A DNA stretch of 60,591 bases from Bacteroidia bacterium. Its GTDB lineage: Bacteria > Bacteroidota > Bacteroidia > Cytophagales > Cyclobacteriaceae. The translations under genes were made by a program, and so were the position numbers. The notes under the pieces were generated by a model. It made no database searches. It saw only the letters and a program-made list of their open reading frames with translations, and had not been told where the DNA came from. The first letter of the stretch is position 1, and each line of letters begins with the position of its first letter. The DNA is taken from positions 1 through 60,591 of the forward strand of contig JAUHYU010000015.1 in the NCBI GenBank assembly GCA_030426345.1, given 5' to 3'. This document shows positions 35,355 to 43,893 of this stretch, one piece after another.

Positions 35355-36107
35355 ATGGATTTGAGATACTTTTTTGAAATTTCTTATAAAGGCACTAACT
35401 ACCATGGCTGGCAAATTCAACAAAATGCCATTTCAGTACAGCAGGTCATCGAAGAAAAACTAGGCGCCTTGCTCAGCGCAAAAATCAACATCACGGGTAG
35501 CGGAAGGACGGATACCGGTGTTCATGCAAAACAACAGTTTTTCCATGCGGATTTACACGACCAAACAGACTGCAGTCAATTGAGGTATCAGCTAAATGCT
35601 ATCTTGCCAAGGGATATCGCAGTGCATTCGATCAAGCCCGTGATCGCGGAAGCCCACACGCGATTTGATGCTATATCAAGAAGTTATGATTATGTAATCA
35701 TCCCCCACAAAGACCCTTTCAGAATAAATGAAGCATATATGTATCATAAATCCATGGAATTGGATAGCTTAAATGCTGCTTCAAAAAAGCTGATCGGGAA
35801 ACAAAATTTTGAATCTTTCAGCAAGGTTAAAACTCAGGTAAACAATTTTAACTGTGAGGTCTTTTCAGCCAGTTGGCATCAAAGCGACAAATGCACTATT
35901 TTCCATATAGAGGCAAATCGGTTCTTACGCGGGATGGTACGGGCCATTGTAGGCACATTGCTCATGGTTAATGAGGGAAAAATGTCCATAAAATCCATGG
36001 ATGAAATTATAAAAAAGCAAGACAGGACTGCTGCGGGCAGGTCAGTCCCACCAGAAGGTTTATATTTGTCAAAAATTTCTTACCCCGATCATATATTTGA
36101 AATATAG
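35355..36107 (+). CDS. truA: tRNA pseudouridine(38-40) synthase TruA
   Basis: A 250-residue enzyme of normal length. YFFEISYKGTNYHGWQIQQN is the family N-terminus, GSGRTDTGVHAKQQ holds the catalytic Asp (about residue 53), and FLRGMVRAIVGTLL (about 195-208) is the C-terminal signature. It converts uridines 38-40 of the anticodon stem-loop to pseudouridine. It is five bases ahead of the ABC exporter gene, so the two are probably cotranscribed. Confidence 0.96.
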   Translation: MDLRYFFEISYKGTNYHGWQIQQNAISVQQVIEEKLGALLSAKINITGSGRTDTGVHAKQQFFHADLHDQTDCSQLRYQLNAILPRDIAVHSIKPVIAEAHTRFDAISRSYDYVIIPHKDPFRINEAYMYHKSMELDSLNAASKKLIGKQNFESFSKVKTQVNNFNCEVFSASWHQSDKCTIFHIEANRFLRGMVRAIVGTLLMVNEGKMSIKSMDEIIKKQDRTAAGRSVPPEGLYLSKISYPDHIFEI

Positions 36108-36112
36108 GCACT

Positions 36113-37876
36113 GTGCAGAAAGAAAAAGTTAGCGGTAATATCATAGACATGAAAGTCCTCAAGCGGCTTTATACCTATATAAAACCGTACTCAAGACATT
36201 TCTATTTGCTGATTTTCTTAACGATAGCCATTGGAATAATTGGTCCGGTTCGTCCACTTTTTGTATCGTACGCTATTGACGATTACGTTGCCGTTGGTAA
36301 TTATCAGGGCTTGCTCAATATCACCATAATCTTGATTGTGCTGTTGACAATTTCTGGTTTATTTCAATACGCACATACCTATCTCTCGGGGTGGCTTGGG
36401 CAATATATCATCAAAGATATACGTGTAAAACTGTACGAACATCTGTTGCGCATGCCCCTCAAGTTTTTTGACAAAACACCGATCGGCAGGCTCGTAACAC
36501 GAAATGTATCGGATATCGAAACACTTTCAGAAGTATTCAGCCAAGGGCTTGCGGCATTGATCGCAGATGTGCTACAATTGATTTTCATCTTGGTATTTAT
36601 GTTTTATATGGATTGGAAGCTGACTTTGGTGAGTTTGTCCACCTTCCCATTATTAGTCATTTCTACCTATGTTTTCAAAGAAAAGATAAAGCAGGCATTC
36701 AATGAAGTAAGGACTGCTGTTTCCAATCTGAATTCTTTCGTGCAAGAACATATCACAGGCATGAGCATCGTACAGATTTTCAACAGTGAAGCACGCGAGT
36801 ACGAAAAATTCGTTGAAATAAACAAAGAGCATAAAAAGGCGCACATCAAATCCGTTCTCTATTATTCCATTTATTATCCGGTTTCTGAAGTTATTCAGGC
36901 ATTGGGCATTGGACTTATTGTTTGGTTTGGGGCAAAGGGCATGATTCAGGAGCATACTACTTTTGGTGATTTGACTGCGTTTATCATGTATCTGAATATG
37001 TTTTTCAGGCCTATCCGACAAATTGCCGACCGGTACAATACCCTGCAAATGGGCATTGTGAGTTCCTCGCGCATTTTTGATCTGCTCGACAGCAAAGAAC
37101 AAATCCCAAATAACGGCGATTATATTCCAAAAAAACTGCAAGGAAAGGTAGAATTCAAAAATGTTTGGTTTGCCTACAACGATGACGAATACGTGCTGAA
37201 GGATATTTCCTTTGAGGTAGAGCATGGAAAAACCATAGCTTTGGTTGGTGCCACAGGTGCAGGCAAGTCCTCGATCATCAATTTGCTTACCCGGTTTTAC
37301 GACATCAACAAAGGTCAAATCCTAATTGATGGCATTCCTGTCAAGGATTATGAATTGAATGCGTTGCGCAATAATGTTGGTGTGGTGCTACAGGACGTGT
37401 TTTTGTTTTCCAATACTATTGAACAAAACATTAACCTAGGAAATTTTGAGATTGGCAGAAAGAAGATTTACGAAGCAGCAGAGTTGGTCGGTGCTAAATC
37501 CTTTATCGAGCGGCTGCCCGGCAAGCTCGAATACAATGTGATGGAACGGGGCGCGACACTTTCGGTTGGTCAACGCCAACTTATCTCTTTTATCCGCGCC
37601 ATGGTTTTTGATCCCAAAATCATCGTGCTGGACGAAGCGACTTCATCGGTTGACACCGAAACAGAAGAATTAATTCAGAATGCAATTCAAAAGATGATGG
37701 CAGGCAGAACTTCTATCGTGATAGCCCACAGGCTCTCGACCATTCAAAATGCAGATAAAATCTTGGTTCTTGACCGTGGAGAGATTGTAGAGCAGGGCAA
37801 CCATAATGACCTTATGGCAAAAAACGGATTCTACAATCAACTGTACAATATGCAGTATAAGGAAGTTGTGGGTTGA
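36113..37876 (+). CDS. ABC exporter, fused membrane/ATPase (MsbA/MdlB-like)
   Basis: A 587-residue half-exporter. Six membrane helices span about 30-310, and LYEHLLRMPLKFFDKTPIGR is the coupling region of type IV exporters. The ATPase has Walker A GATGAGKSSI (about 380), a Q-loop (VVLQDVFLFS), signature LSVGQRQLI, Walker B IIVLDEATSSVD and H-loop IVIAHRLST. It acts as a dimer; the substrate may be a lipid, glycan or drug and cannot be told from sequence. The start is GTG at 36113; an ATG at 36149 (MKVLKRLYTY) is a plausible alternative. Confidence 0.93.
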   Translation: MQKEKVSGNIIDMKVLKRLYTYIKPYSRHFYLLIFLTIAIGIIGPVRPLFVSYAIDDYVAVGNYQGLLNITIILIVLLTISGLFQYAHTYLSGWLGQYIIKDIRVKLYEHLLRMPLKFFDKTPIGRLVTRNVSDIETLSEVFSQGLAALIADVLQLIFILVFMFYMDWKLTLVSLSTFPLLVISTYVFKEKIKQAFNEVRTAVSNLNSFVQEHITGMSIVQIFNSEAREYEKFVEINKEHKKAHIKSVLYYSIYYPVSEVIQALGIGLIVWFGAKGMIQEHTTFGDLTAFIMYLNMFFRPIRQIADRYNTLQMGIVSSSRIFDLLDSKEQIPNNGDYIPKKLQGKVEFKNVWFAYNDDEYVLKDISFEVEHGKTIALVGATGAGKSSIINLLTRFYDINKGQILIDGIPVKDYELNALRNNVGVVLQDVFLFSNTIEQNINLGNFEIGRKKIYEAAELVGAKSFIERLPGKLEYNVMERGATLSVGQRQLISFIRAMVFDPKIIVLDEATSSVDTETEELIQNAIQKMMAGRTSIVIAHRLSTIQNADKILVLDRGEIVEQGNHNDLMAKNGFYNQLYNMQYKEVVG

Positions 37877-37882
37877 TCGAGA

Positions 37883-38341
37883 TCACTCCTTCATCCATTC
37901 GTAGAGGTCATAGTGGTGGTTTTGCATGCCAAGACTGTCATATACTTTTTGTGCGGCGACATTAGATTTATCCACATATAATCGCAAACCACAATAGTTG
38001 TTTTCAGCATCCCTAACTATGTCTTGTAGATAAGCATACATCTTGCTAAAAACCCTTTGGCCCCTGTAGTCCTGATCGACAAATACGGATTGGATCCACA
38101 CTATCTGTCCGTTGCGCCAGTCGCTCCATTCAAAAGTGGTGAGCATCGAGCCCACGGTTTTTTCATGGATTTTGGCCACATAATAAATGCCTTTGGATCG
38201 ATCCTGAAAAACAGCTCGCACCCCTTGTTGCACAATCGATTCATCTAATTGCATCCCTTCCGTTTCCATGGCCATTTTCATCTGAAATGCCACGATGTTG
38301 GCCGTATCTTCTGGGTTAGCTTTTGTGATCTGTAGAGTCAT
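37883..38341 (-). CDS. GNAT family N-acetyltransferase
   Basis: A 152-residue acetyltransferase. IQSVFVDQDYRGQRVFSKMY (about 84-103) carries the V-x-x-x-x-R-G-x-G/A acetyl-CoA motif A, and CGLRLYVDKSNVAAQKVYDSLGM is the C-terminal motif B typical of RimI-like enzymes. Cytosolic. It is tail-to-tail with the ABC exporter, six bases apart, with a short TGATC/GATCA stem between them. Substrate unknown. Confidence 0.9.
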   Translation of the reverse strand: MTLQITKANPEDTANIVAFQMKMAMETEGMQLDESIVQQGVRAVFQDRSKGIYYVAKIHEKTVGSMLTTFEWSDWRNGQIVWIQSVFVDQDYRGQRVFSKMYAYLQDIVRDAENNYCGLRLYVDKSNVAAQKVYDSLGMQNHHYDLYEWMKE

Positions 38342-38384
38342 TTTTTAACGTTACTTTATTGAATAATAATTATTAATTAAAAAT

Positions 38385-39211
38385 TTACTCAACAAATTTG
38401 TCAAGCCAATTATTTGCTTCCCAAAACCTCACATCATTCAAGTTATAACCGGCCTTCTCAAAATCCACATTTTTGCAGTATATCTTAAATAAATTATCCG
38501 AACATAGTTGAAATGTTTCATTTCTGGTGCCATGCTTTAAAATATAGATTTGGTATCTGTCTTTGTCTTTCCATGCCACAAAACCAACTCCCGAGTAATC
38601 TATTTTCTTTTCATTGTCAGGGTTAATTATATACATGTTGTACCGTTGGTTAATAAGGAGGCCTGCCATCAAAGATGAATCATAAGGCGAATAGAAAAGT
38701 GTATCTATGATAGTTTTTTTGATGGAATTACTTTTTAGATTTAAATCTATTGCCCAACTTCTTCGAATCGAATCGTTGTAAAATTTACCATCAAAATAAC
38801 TGTTAGTCTTTTCTCCAACTTTATGTATTATCTTACTTGGATAAGGCTATCAACTAATTGAGTTAGTTTAAGAGAATCATAGGAATACTGATGTCCACTT
38901 AGTGTGTTAATTTTAAATTCTGAAGGTGTTGTTGTTTCGACCACCTTGTCAAATCCCATGTTGTATAGGTAGAGAAAGGTAAAAGGAGAGCTTATAATGA
39001 TAAAAACCCAAATACTTATAGATGATTTTAATTGTTTAAAGTCTAAAATCAACACAAACAACGTAATGGAAAATAAAATAATAGACATGTAATGAATAGT
39101 ATCTACAAAATTGCCTATTCCACTTCCTCCCCCTCCGGAAAGAAGACGGATAATGGAAACTGATAGCCCAATTCCAAATATTGTCCAAAGTAGTTTGATG
39201 GAGTTCTTCAT
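38385..39211 (-). pseudogene. Hypothetical membrane protein, probably frameshifted
   Basis: Two adjacent frames look like one gene. The 5' part (39211 to 38828, 127 residues) has three membrane helices (WTIFGIGLSVSIIRLL, IHYMSIILFSITLFVLIL, SIWVFIIISSPFTFLYLY) and stops at SLIQVR. The -1 frame is open from just before that stop down to 38385 but has no ATG, GTG or TTG until about 38672. Joined by a one-base correction near 38835, it would give a protein of about 270 residues with a soluble C-terminus (WKDKDRYQIYILKHG, FEKAGYNLNDVRFWEANNW). The family was not recognised. The alternative is two genes with an undetected start. Sequencing error is possible. Confidence 0.5.
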
Positions 39212-39257
39212 CTTATGTTACTAAACCAAAAAATAATTTCATGGAAAAAATACCCTT

Positions 39258-40700
39258 TTATTCTGGATTTTTGTTTCTAATTTCTGTAAGCCTTTGCGCA
39301 TAAAGCTGAGCATTAAAGTCGGGATTTGGCTCCGTGGGTATCGGCGCGTGGGTGGTCGCTTGCCATTCTTTTAGTTCCTTGAGCATGCTTTGCGCAATGT
39401 CTGGATGATCGGTGGAAACGTCTTTGGTTTCTGACGGATCCGTTTCGAGGTTGTATAATTCCACCTTGCCATCTTCAAAAAATTCAATGATTTTCCATGG
39501 GCCTTTACGCATCGCGCCAGCTGGGGTAGTTCGCCAAATATCATTTACTCCGGCGAAACGCTCCAGGTAAGCAGGAAAATGCCAATATAACTTTCTCTTT
39601 GAGAATTCTTTCTCCTGAAGGATTGGCACTAGACTCTTGCCGTCCAATAGCTTTTTTTCAGGTTTGGCAATACCTGCCAGTTCTAAAAGTGTCGGGAAAA
39701 AATCCAAGGAAATGACCGGCTCATCCGACGACTCGATTTTGCCATTGTATTCTGGATGCCAAATGAACATCGGTACTCGGATACCTCCTTCGTACATCAT
39801 GCCCTTTGATCCGCGCAGTGGCTCTGCTGTTGAAGCAGGGAAATAAGGTCCATTGTCGGAAGTAAATAGAATAACTGTATTTTGAGACAGACCTATTTCC
39901 TGCAATTTCTCAAAAATATGCCCCACCGCATCGTCCACACTTTCCAACATGGCTGCATAAGTAGAATGGCATTTTTGTCGATCGCATGGTTTTTCAGCAT
40001 ATTTATTGATCAAATCTTCCTTTCCCTGCAAAGGGGTGTGCACATTATAAAATGGAAAATAAATAAAAAACGTGCTATCCTTTTTTTGCTCAATAAACTG
40101 GACAGCCTCCTGTGCCAAGCGATCTGTGAGGTATTCTCCCTCGGGTCCATCCTTTAGGTTTTTGTTTTGATAGGGACTGAAATATGATTTCGGCCTACCC
40201 ATAGTATTCCCACCAAAATTATAATTAAAGCCTCTGCCGAGCGGCCCGGTGTCACCATCACCTAGATGCCACTTGCCAAAGTGCGCGGAAATATACCCGT
40301 TCCTTTGTAACACTTCAGAAAATGTCATATTGTCCTTGGCTAAAACAGTTGTATTTTCGGTAGGAATAATTTTTCTATAAATGGATTCGCCTCGCTCCGG
40401 GCTTCCAACGGTATAAATACCATGCCGAGGTGAATATTGACCAGACAATAGGCACGCTCGTGTCGGGGCGCAATTGGGTGCGTTGGCGTATGCATTGGTA
40501 AATTGGATGCCCTCTCCTGCTATCCGGTCGATGTTGGGCGTGGAATTGTAGGTATTTCCCATGAACCCAGGATCGGTCCATCCGAGATCATCCACAACAA
40601 ACAAAATAATGTTAGGCCTTGGAACGGACGATTTAGACCCACAACAAATAATAAAAAATAAAATCAGCAAGTTTGGAATGACAGAACGAAACAGGTGCAT
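39258..40700 (-). CDS. Sulfatase (arylsulfatase family S1), lipoprotein
   Basis: A 480-residue sulfatase. LLILFFIICCGS is a lipobox, so it is probably lipid-anchored in the periplasm or on the outer membrane. FVVDDLGWTD gives the metal-binding Asp pair. NCAPTRACLLSG (Cys about residue 77) is the C-x-P-x-R signature whose Cys becomes formylglycine. FGKWHLGD and LFTSDNGPYF add further active-site residues. It hydrolyses sulfate esters, perhaps of polysaccharides. It is not near a SusCD pair; the sulfotransferase-rich glycan locus is some 28 kb away. No maturation enzyme gene is in the window. Confidence 0.93.
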   Translation of the reverse strand: MHLFRSVIPNLLILFFIICCGSKSSVPRPNIILFVVDDLGWTDPGFMGNTYNSTPNIDRIAGEGIQFTNAYANAPNCAPTRACLLSGQYSPRHGIYTVGSPERGESIYRKIIPTENTTVLAKDNMTFSEVLQRNGYISAHFGKWHLGDGDTGPLGRGFNYNFGGNTMGRPKSYFSPYQNKNLKDGPEGEYLTDRLAQEAVQFIEQKKDSTFFIYFPFYNVHTPLQGKEDLINKYAEKPCDRQKCHSTYAAMLESVDDAVGHIFEKLQEIGLSQNTVILFTSDNGPYFPASTAEPLRGSKGMMYEGGIRVPMFIWHPEYNGKIESSDEPVISLDFFPTLLELAGIAKPEKKLLDGKSLVPILQEKEFSKRKLYWHFPAYLERFAGVNDIWRTTPAGAMRKGPWKIIEFFEDGKVELYNLETDPSETKDVSTDHPDIAQSMLKELKEWQATTHAPIPTEPNPDFNAQLYAQRLTEIRNKNPE

Positions 40701-40767
40701 TTGCTATGTTGGTTTTTAACACTTTTATTTACCCAGAGTATTGACAAATTAAATATAGCTAAAAGAT

Positions 40768-41304
40768 TTGAACTCATCTGAGGATCGCATCATCCGAATT
40801 GCCATTACCGGGCCCGAATCTACCGGAAAAAGCACACTATCCAAAAAACTTGCCAACCACTACCAAACTATTTGGGTGCCGGAATATGCGAGAGATTACA
40901 TCGACAGGCTCCATCGGCCTTATGGACAAAGCGACTTAATTGACATTGCAAAGGGTCAGATTTCCATGGAAAAAAAGGCCTTTTCCAGAGCAAATAGATT
41001 GTTGATTTGCGACACGGAGTTAACAGTTATAAAAATATGGTCGCAATCAAAATATGGAAATGTCGATCCTTTTATTTTAGAAAAACACCACGAACAAACT
41101 TATGATGTGTATTTATTAATGGATATCGATCTTCCTTGGGAATATGATCCCCAGCGGGAAAACCCTGAAAAAAGGAAGTACTTCTTTGACTGGTTTGAAA
41201 AGGAACTAAAAGCATCAAAAATCCATTACGAGGTAATTAATGGCGATCATGAGCAGCGATTTGTGAATGCTTGCACAATCATAGATAGATTACTCGAATT
41301 ATAA
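40768..41304 (+). CDS. NadR-like P-loop kinase/ATPase
   Basis: A 178-residue single-domain protein. IAITGPESTGKSTLSKKLAN is a P-loop in the form found in the ribosylnicotinamide kinase domain of NadR, and VPEYARDYIDRL, LLICDTELTVIKIW and YLLMDIDLPWEYDPQRE match the same family. The start appears to be TTG at 40768, as no ATG precedes the P-loop. It lies just upstream of the TPP-riboswitch-controlled receptor. In Bacteroidota such kinases often accompany PnuC-type vitamin transporters, so a vitamin-phosphorylating role (nicotinamide riboside or thiamin) is inferred; no PnuC gene is seen here. Confidence 0.8.
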   Translation: MNSSEDRIIRIAITGPESTGKSTLSKKLANHYQTIWVPEYARDYIDRLHRPYGQSDLIDIAKGQISMEKKAFSRANRLLICDTELTVIKIWSQSKYGNVDPFILEKHHEQTYDVYLLMDIDLPWEYDPQRENPEKRKYFFDWFEKELKASKIHYEVINGDHEQRFVNACTIIDRLLEL

Positions 41305-41352
41305 TTTTTGCTTTCATTTCATAGTTGCTTTTTTTTGCCAAACTTTAATTAC

Positions 41353-41360
41353 TACCTTTG
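41353..41360 (+). promoter_or_regulatory. Putative -7 box of the riboswitch transcript (TACCTTTG)
   Basis: Exact TAnnTTTG match placed so that transcription would begin at or just before the first TPP aptamer. TTTG at 41334-41337 could be the -33 element, though the 15-base spacing is shorter than usual. Confidence 0.5.
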
Positions 41361-41363
41361 CAC

Positions 41364-41436
41364 CACGGGGGTGCCTTAGCAGGCTGAGATTATACCCATT
41401 GAACCTGAAACCGGTAATGCGGACGAAGGGAATACA
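41364..41436 (+). ncRNA. TPP riboswitch aptamer 1 (THI box)
   Basis: It contains the conserved blocks in order: GGGGGTGCC, GGCTGAGAT, ATACCC, GAACCTGAA, the P5 loop CCGGTAATGCGG, and GAAGGGAA. CTGAGA and TAATGC contact thiamin pyrophosphate. It binds TPP and should lower expression of the downstream receptor. The P3 arm is short, without the optional P3a extension. Confidence 0.9.
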
Positions 41437-41485
41437 GAATCATCAGCATTCTAATCCTCCCAGTATAAATTGTTTATAATGAAAT

Positions 41486-41558
41486 AGGGGTGCCTTAAAA
41501 ACTCGGGCTGAGATTATACCCATTGAACCTGAACCGGGTAATGCTGGCGCAGGGAAGA
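41486..41558 (+). ncRNA. TPP riboswitch aptamer 2 (THI box)
   Basis: A second full aptamer 50 bases after the first: AGGGGTGCC, GGGCTGAGAT, ATACCC, GAACCTGAAC, P5 CGGGTAATGCTGG and GCAGGGAA. It is followed by a small hairpin (CAAAAGT/ACTTTTG, 41571-41589) whose loop ACCCC could pair with the GGGGT of this aptamer, a possible switching platform ahead of the ATG at 41619. Confidence 0.92.
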
Positions 41559-41618
41559 GGCGAAAGGTCGCAAAAGTACCCCACTTTTGTATTGTTAAAC
41601 CTTTAGGAAAATTATATC

Positions 41619-43829
41619 ATGTTAAAAAAGACAAACTTATTTGTAGCCTTGTGTTTGGCTGCTGTATTTAGCTATGCACAATCTGTTGAAGAAGACAGCA
41701 TTCGTGTTATGGAATTAGAAGGGATCGTAATTTCCAGCACACGAGCTGGGGCAAAAACACCTGTAGCCTATCAAAATGTAAAAAAAGAGGAAATAGAAAA
41801 ACGTAATCTAGGACAGGATCTCCCTTATATTTTAAGTGCTACCACCTCCCTCGTCAATACTTCTGATGCGGGAACAGGTATCGGATATACCGGAATGCGC
41901 ATTAGGGGCAGCGATGCCACCCGCATCAATGTGACGATCAATGGCATTCCTTACAACGATTCTGAGTCGCAGGGAACTTTCTGGGTGAACATGCCTGATT
42001 TTTCTTCTTCTGTTAATTCAGTACAAATCCAACGTGGCGTAGGCACTTCTACTAACGGAGCGGGTGCCTTTGGAGCATCGGTCAATCTCGAAACAGATGT
42101 ATATACGAAAGACGCTTTCGCAGAAATCAACAATACATTTGGCTCCTTTGGAACAAGAAAACATAACCTTATTCTGAATTCAGGGTTGTTGAATGACCAT
42201 TGGTCTTTTGAAGGGAAGATTTCTGAAATCCATTCTGATGGATATATAGATCGTGCCTCGGCAGATCTCAATTCCTACTTCTTGTCTGGAAATTTTATAG
42301 GAAAAAATACCATAATAAAGGCCTTGATGTTTGGAGGTCAGGAAGAAACCTACCAATCGTGGAATGGCGTGGATGAAGGTAGACTATTATCAGGTCGTAC
42401 GTACAATTCTGCTGGGTTATACTATGACGAAAATGGCGACCCCCAATTCTATGACCGTGAAGTAGATCACTACAATCAAGACCATTACCAGTTGCATGTC
42501 AACCACAGAGTCAATACTTTTTGGACATTGAATGCGGCTTTGCATTACACAAAGGGGAAAGGTTATTTTGAGCAATACAAGCAAGATCAATCATTTAGCG
42601 ACTATAACCTTCCTGATGTAGAAATTGGAGATGATACCATTTCATCCACAGATCTCATCAGAAGAAGATGGCTCGATAACGATTTTTATGGGTTTACCTA
42701 TGGTGTAAATTACGATCGAGAGAATTTATCAGTTGTGTTGGGCGGTGCATACAATGAATATAGTGGAGATCATTTTGGAGAAATCATTTGGGCAGAATAT
42801 GCTTCAAACAGTAACATCAGACAGAAATACTATGACAATTTTGGTGACAAACAGGATTTCAATACATATTTAAAAGCCAATTATTCCATCAATTCTAAGT
42901 TCAATCTTTTTGGCGATCTACAGCTGAGAAAGGTCGATTATCACACACAAGGGATCGACAGTGATCAGCGAACCTTAGATATTGGTGGTGACTACACTTT
43001 CTTTAATCCAAAATTTGGTTTAACATATACTGTTAATGGAAATTCATCCATCTATGCCTCCTTCGCCATTGGAAACAGGGAACCTGACAGAAATGATTTT
43101 ATTGATTCTCCAAAACTTCCTAAGCACGAAACATTGCGTGATCTTGAAATCGGATATTCCATTAGCGGAAATAAATTTGACCTGCAGGCTAATTTCTACT
43201 ATATGAATTACAACAATCAACTAGTGCTGACGGGAGCTCTTAACGATGTGGGCAATAGCATCAGGGCTAATGTGGATGACAGCTATAGGACTGGAATTGA
43301 ATTGTCTGGAGCTTATTCATTTGGTGATAAATTCCATTGGTCTGGTAATCTTACATATGGACAAAGTAAGATTAAGGAGTATGTAGAAGACCTTAATGAT
43401 TATTTCGAAGGTGGTATAAAAAGCACAATCTATGAAGATACTGATATCGCTTTTTCGCCGGAAATAATTGGTTCCTCATTATTTTCCTTTACTCCCGTAA
43501 AAGGAGGAAGTATCGGCTTTTCCTCAAAATATGTAGGCGATCAGTTTCTAGACAACACTTCAAATGATTCCAGAAAAATTAATGCGTATTTTATCAATGA
43601 CATCCTCATTGAGTATACTTTCACGACTAAATTTATCAAAGAAATAGGCCTGAATCTCATGATCAATAATGTATTTGATATCCAATACGAATCAAATGGG
43701 TATGCGTTTGGATACGTTGCCGAGGGTAGTTCATCAAGTGGAGACCCAATCGCCAAAGAGTATCGGGAAGCATACTATTACCCACAGGCCGGCATCAACT
43801 TTCTGGCAGGGCTGAAGCTGAGGTTTTGA
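41619..43829 (+). CDS. TonB-dependent receptor, probable thiamin uptake
   Basis: A 736-residue outer-membrane receptor. A signal peptide (LFVALCLAAVFSYAQ) is followed by the plug domain (about 40-145: EGIVISSTRAGAKTPVAYQ, GMRIRGSDATRINVTINGIP, VQIQRGVGTSTNGAGAFGAS) and a 22-strand barrel ending in the aromatic terminus LAGLKLRF. It lacks the N-terminal carboxypeptidase-like domain of SusC proteins, so it is a vitamin/siderophore-type receptor. Two TPP aptamers directly upstream make thiamin or a precursor the likely ligand. The motif-containing intergenic region follows the stop by one base. Confidence 0.92.
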   Translation: MLKKTNLFVALCLAAVFSYAQSVEEDSIRVMELEGIVISSTRAGAKTPVAYQNVKKEEIEKRNLGQDLPYILSATTSLVNTSDAGTGIGYTGMRIRGSDATRINVTINGIPYNDSESQGTFWVNMPDFSSSVNSVQIQRGVGTSTNGAGAFGASVNLETDVYTKDAFAEINNTFGSFGTRKHNLILNSGLLNDHWSFEGKISEIHSDGYIDRASADLNSYFLSGNFIGKNTIIKALMFGGQEETYQSWNGVDEGRLLSGRTYNSAGLYYDENGDPQFYDREVDHYNQDHYQLHVNHRVNTFWTLNAALHYTKGKGYFEQYKQDQSFSDYNLPDVEIGDDTISSTDLIRRRWLDNDFYGFTYGVNYDRENLSVVLGGAYNEYSGDHFGEIIWAEYASNSNIRQKYYDNFGDKQDFNTYLKANYSINSKFNLFGDLQLRKVDYHTQGIDSDQRTLDIGGDYTFFNPKFGLTYTVNGNSSIYASFAIGNREPDRNDFIDSPKLPKHETLRDLEIGYSISGNKFDLQANFYYMNYNNQLVLTGALNDVGNSIRANVDDSYRTGIELSGAYSFGDKFHWSGNLTYGQSKIKEYVEDLNDYFEGGIKSTIYEDTDIAFSPEIIGSSLFSFTPVKGGSIGFSSKYVGDQFLDNTSNDSRKINAYFINDILIEYTFTTKFIKEIGLNLMINNVFDIQYESNGYAFGYVAEGSSSSGDPIAKEYREAYYYPQAGINFLAGLKLRF

Positions 43830-43830
43830 T

Positions 43831-43852
43831 TCATGGGTTTCAGGTCCTTTTC
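43831..43852 (+). repeat. Dispersed motif copy behind the TonB-dependent receptor gene
   Basis: Reads TCATGGGTTT, then CAGGT, then CCTTTTC, beginning one base after the receptor stop. It is inverted relative to the copy at 44014-44036. Confidence 0.5.
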
Positions 43853-43854
43853 TA

Positions 43855-43893
43855 AAGCTCGGGCACTTTCAAGGCTTGAAAGTGCCCGAGCTT
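43855..43893. repeat. Perfect 19-bp inverted repeat (strong hairpin)
   Basis: AAGCTCGGGCACTTTCAAG (43855-43873), one spacer base, then its exact reverse complement (43875-43893). It is much more GC-rich than the surroundings. There is no adjacent T-run on either strand, so it is not a textbook rho-independent terminator; it could still act as a 3'-end stabiliser, a protein site or part of a mobile repeat. Confidence 0.8.

Noticed and set aside
36653-37318. A 221-codon antisense ORF over the ABC exporter.
   Set aside because: It lies opposite the well-conserved ATPase region and shows no domain or ribosome binding site.
40974-40995. CCATGGAA...GGCCTTTTC in the NadR-like gene resembles the dispersed motif.
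   Set aside because: The central ATTT block is replaced by an A-run, so only the two ends match. Counting it would loosen the motif definition too far.
43855-43893. The 39-base palindrome considered as a rho-independent terminator.
   Set aside because: Neither strand has a T-run directly after the stem; it is reported as an inverted repeat.
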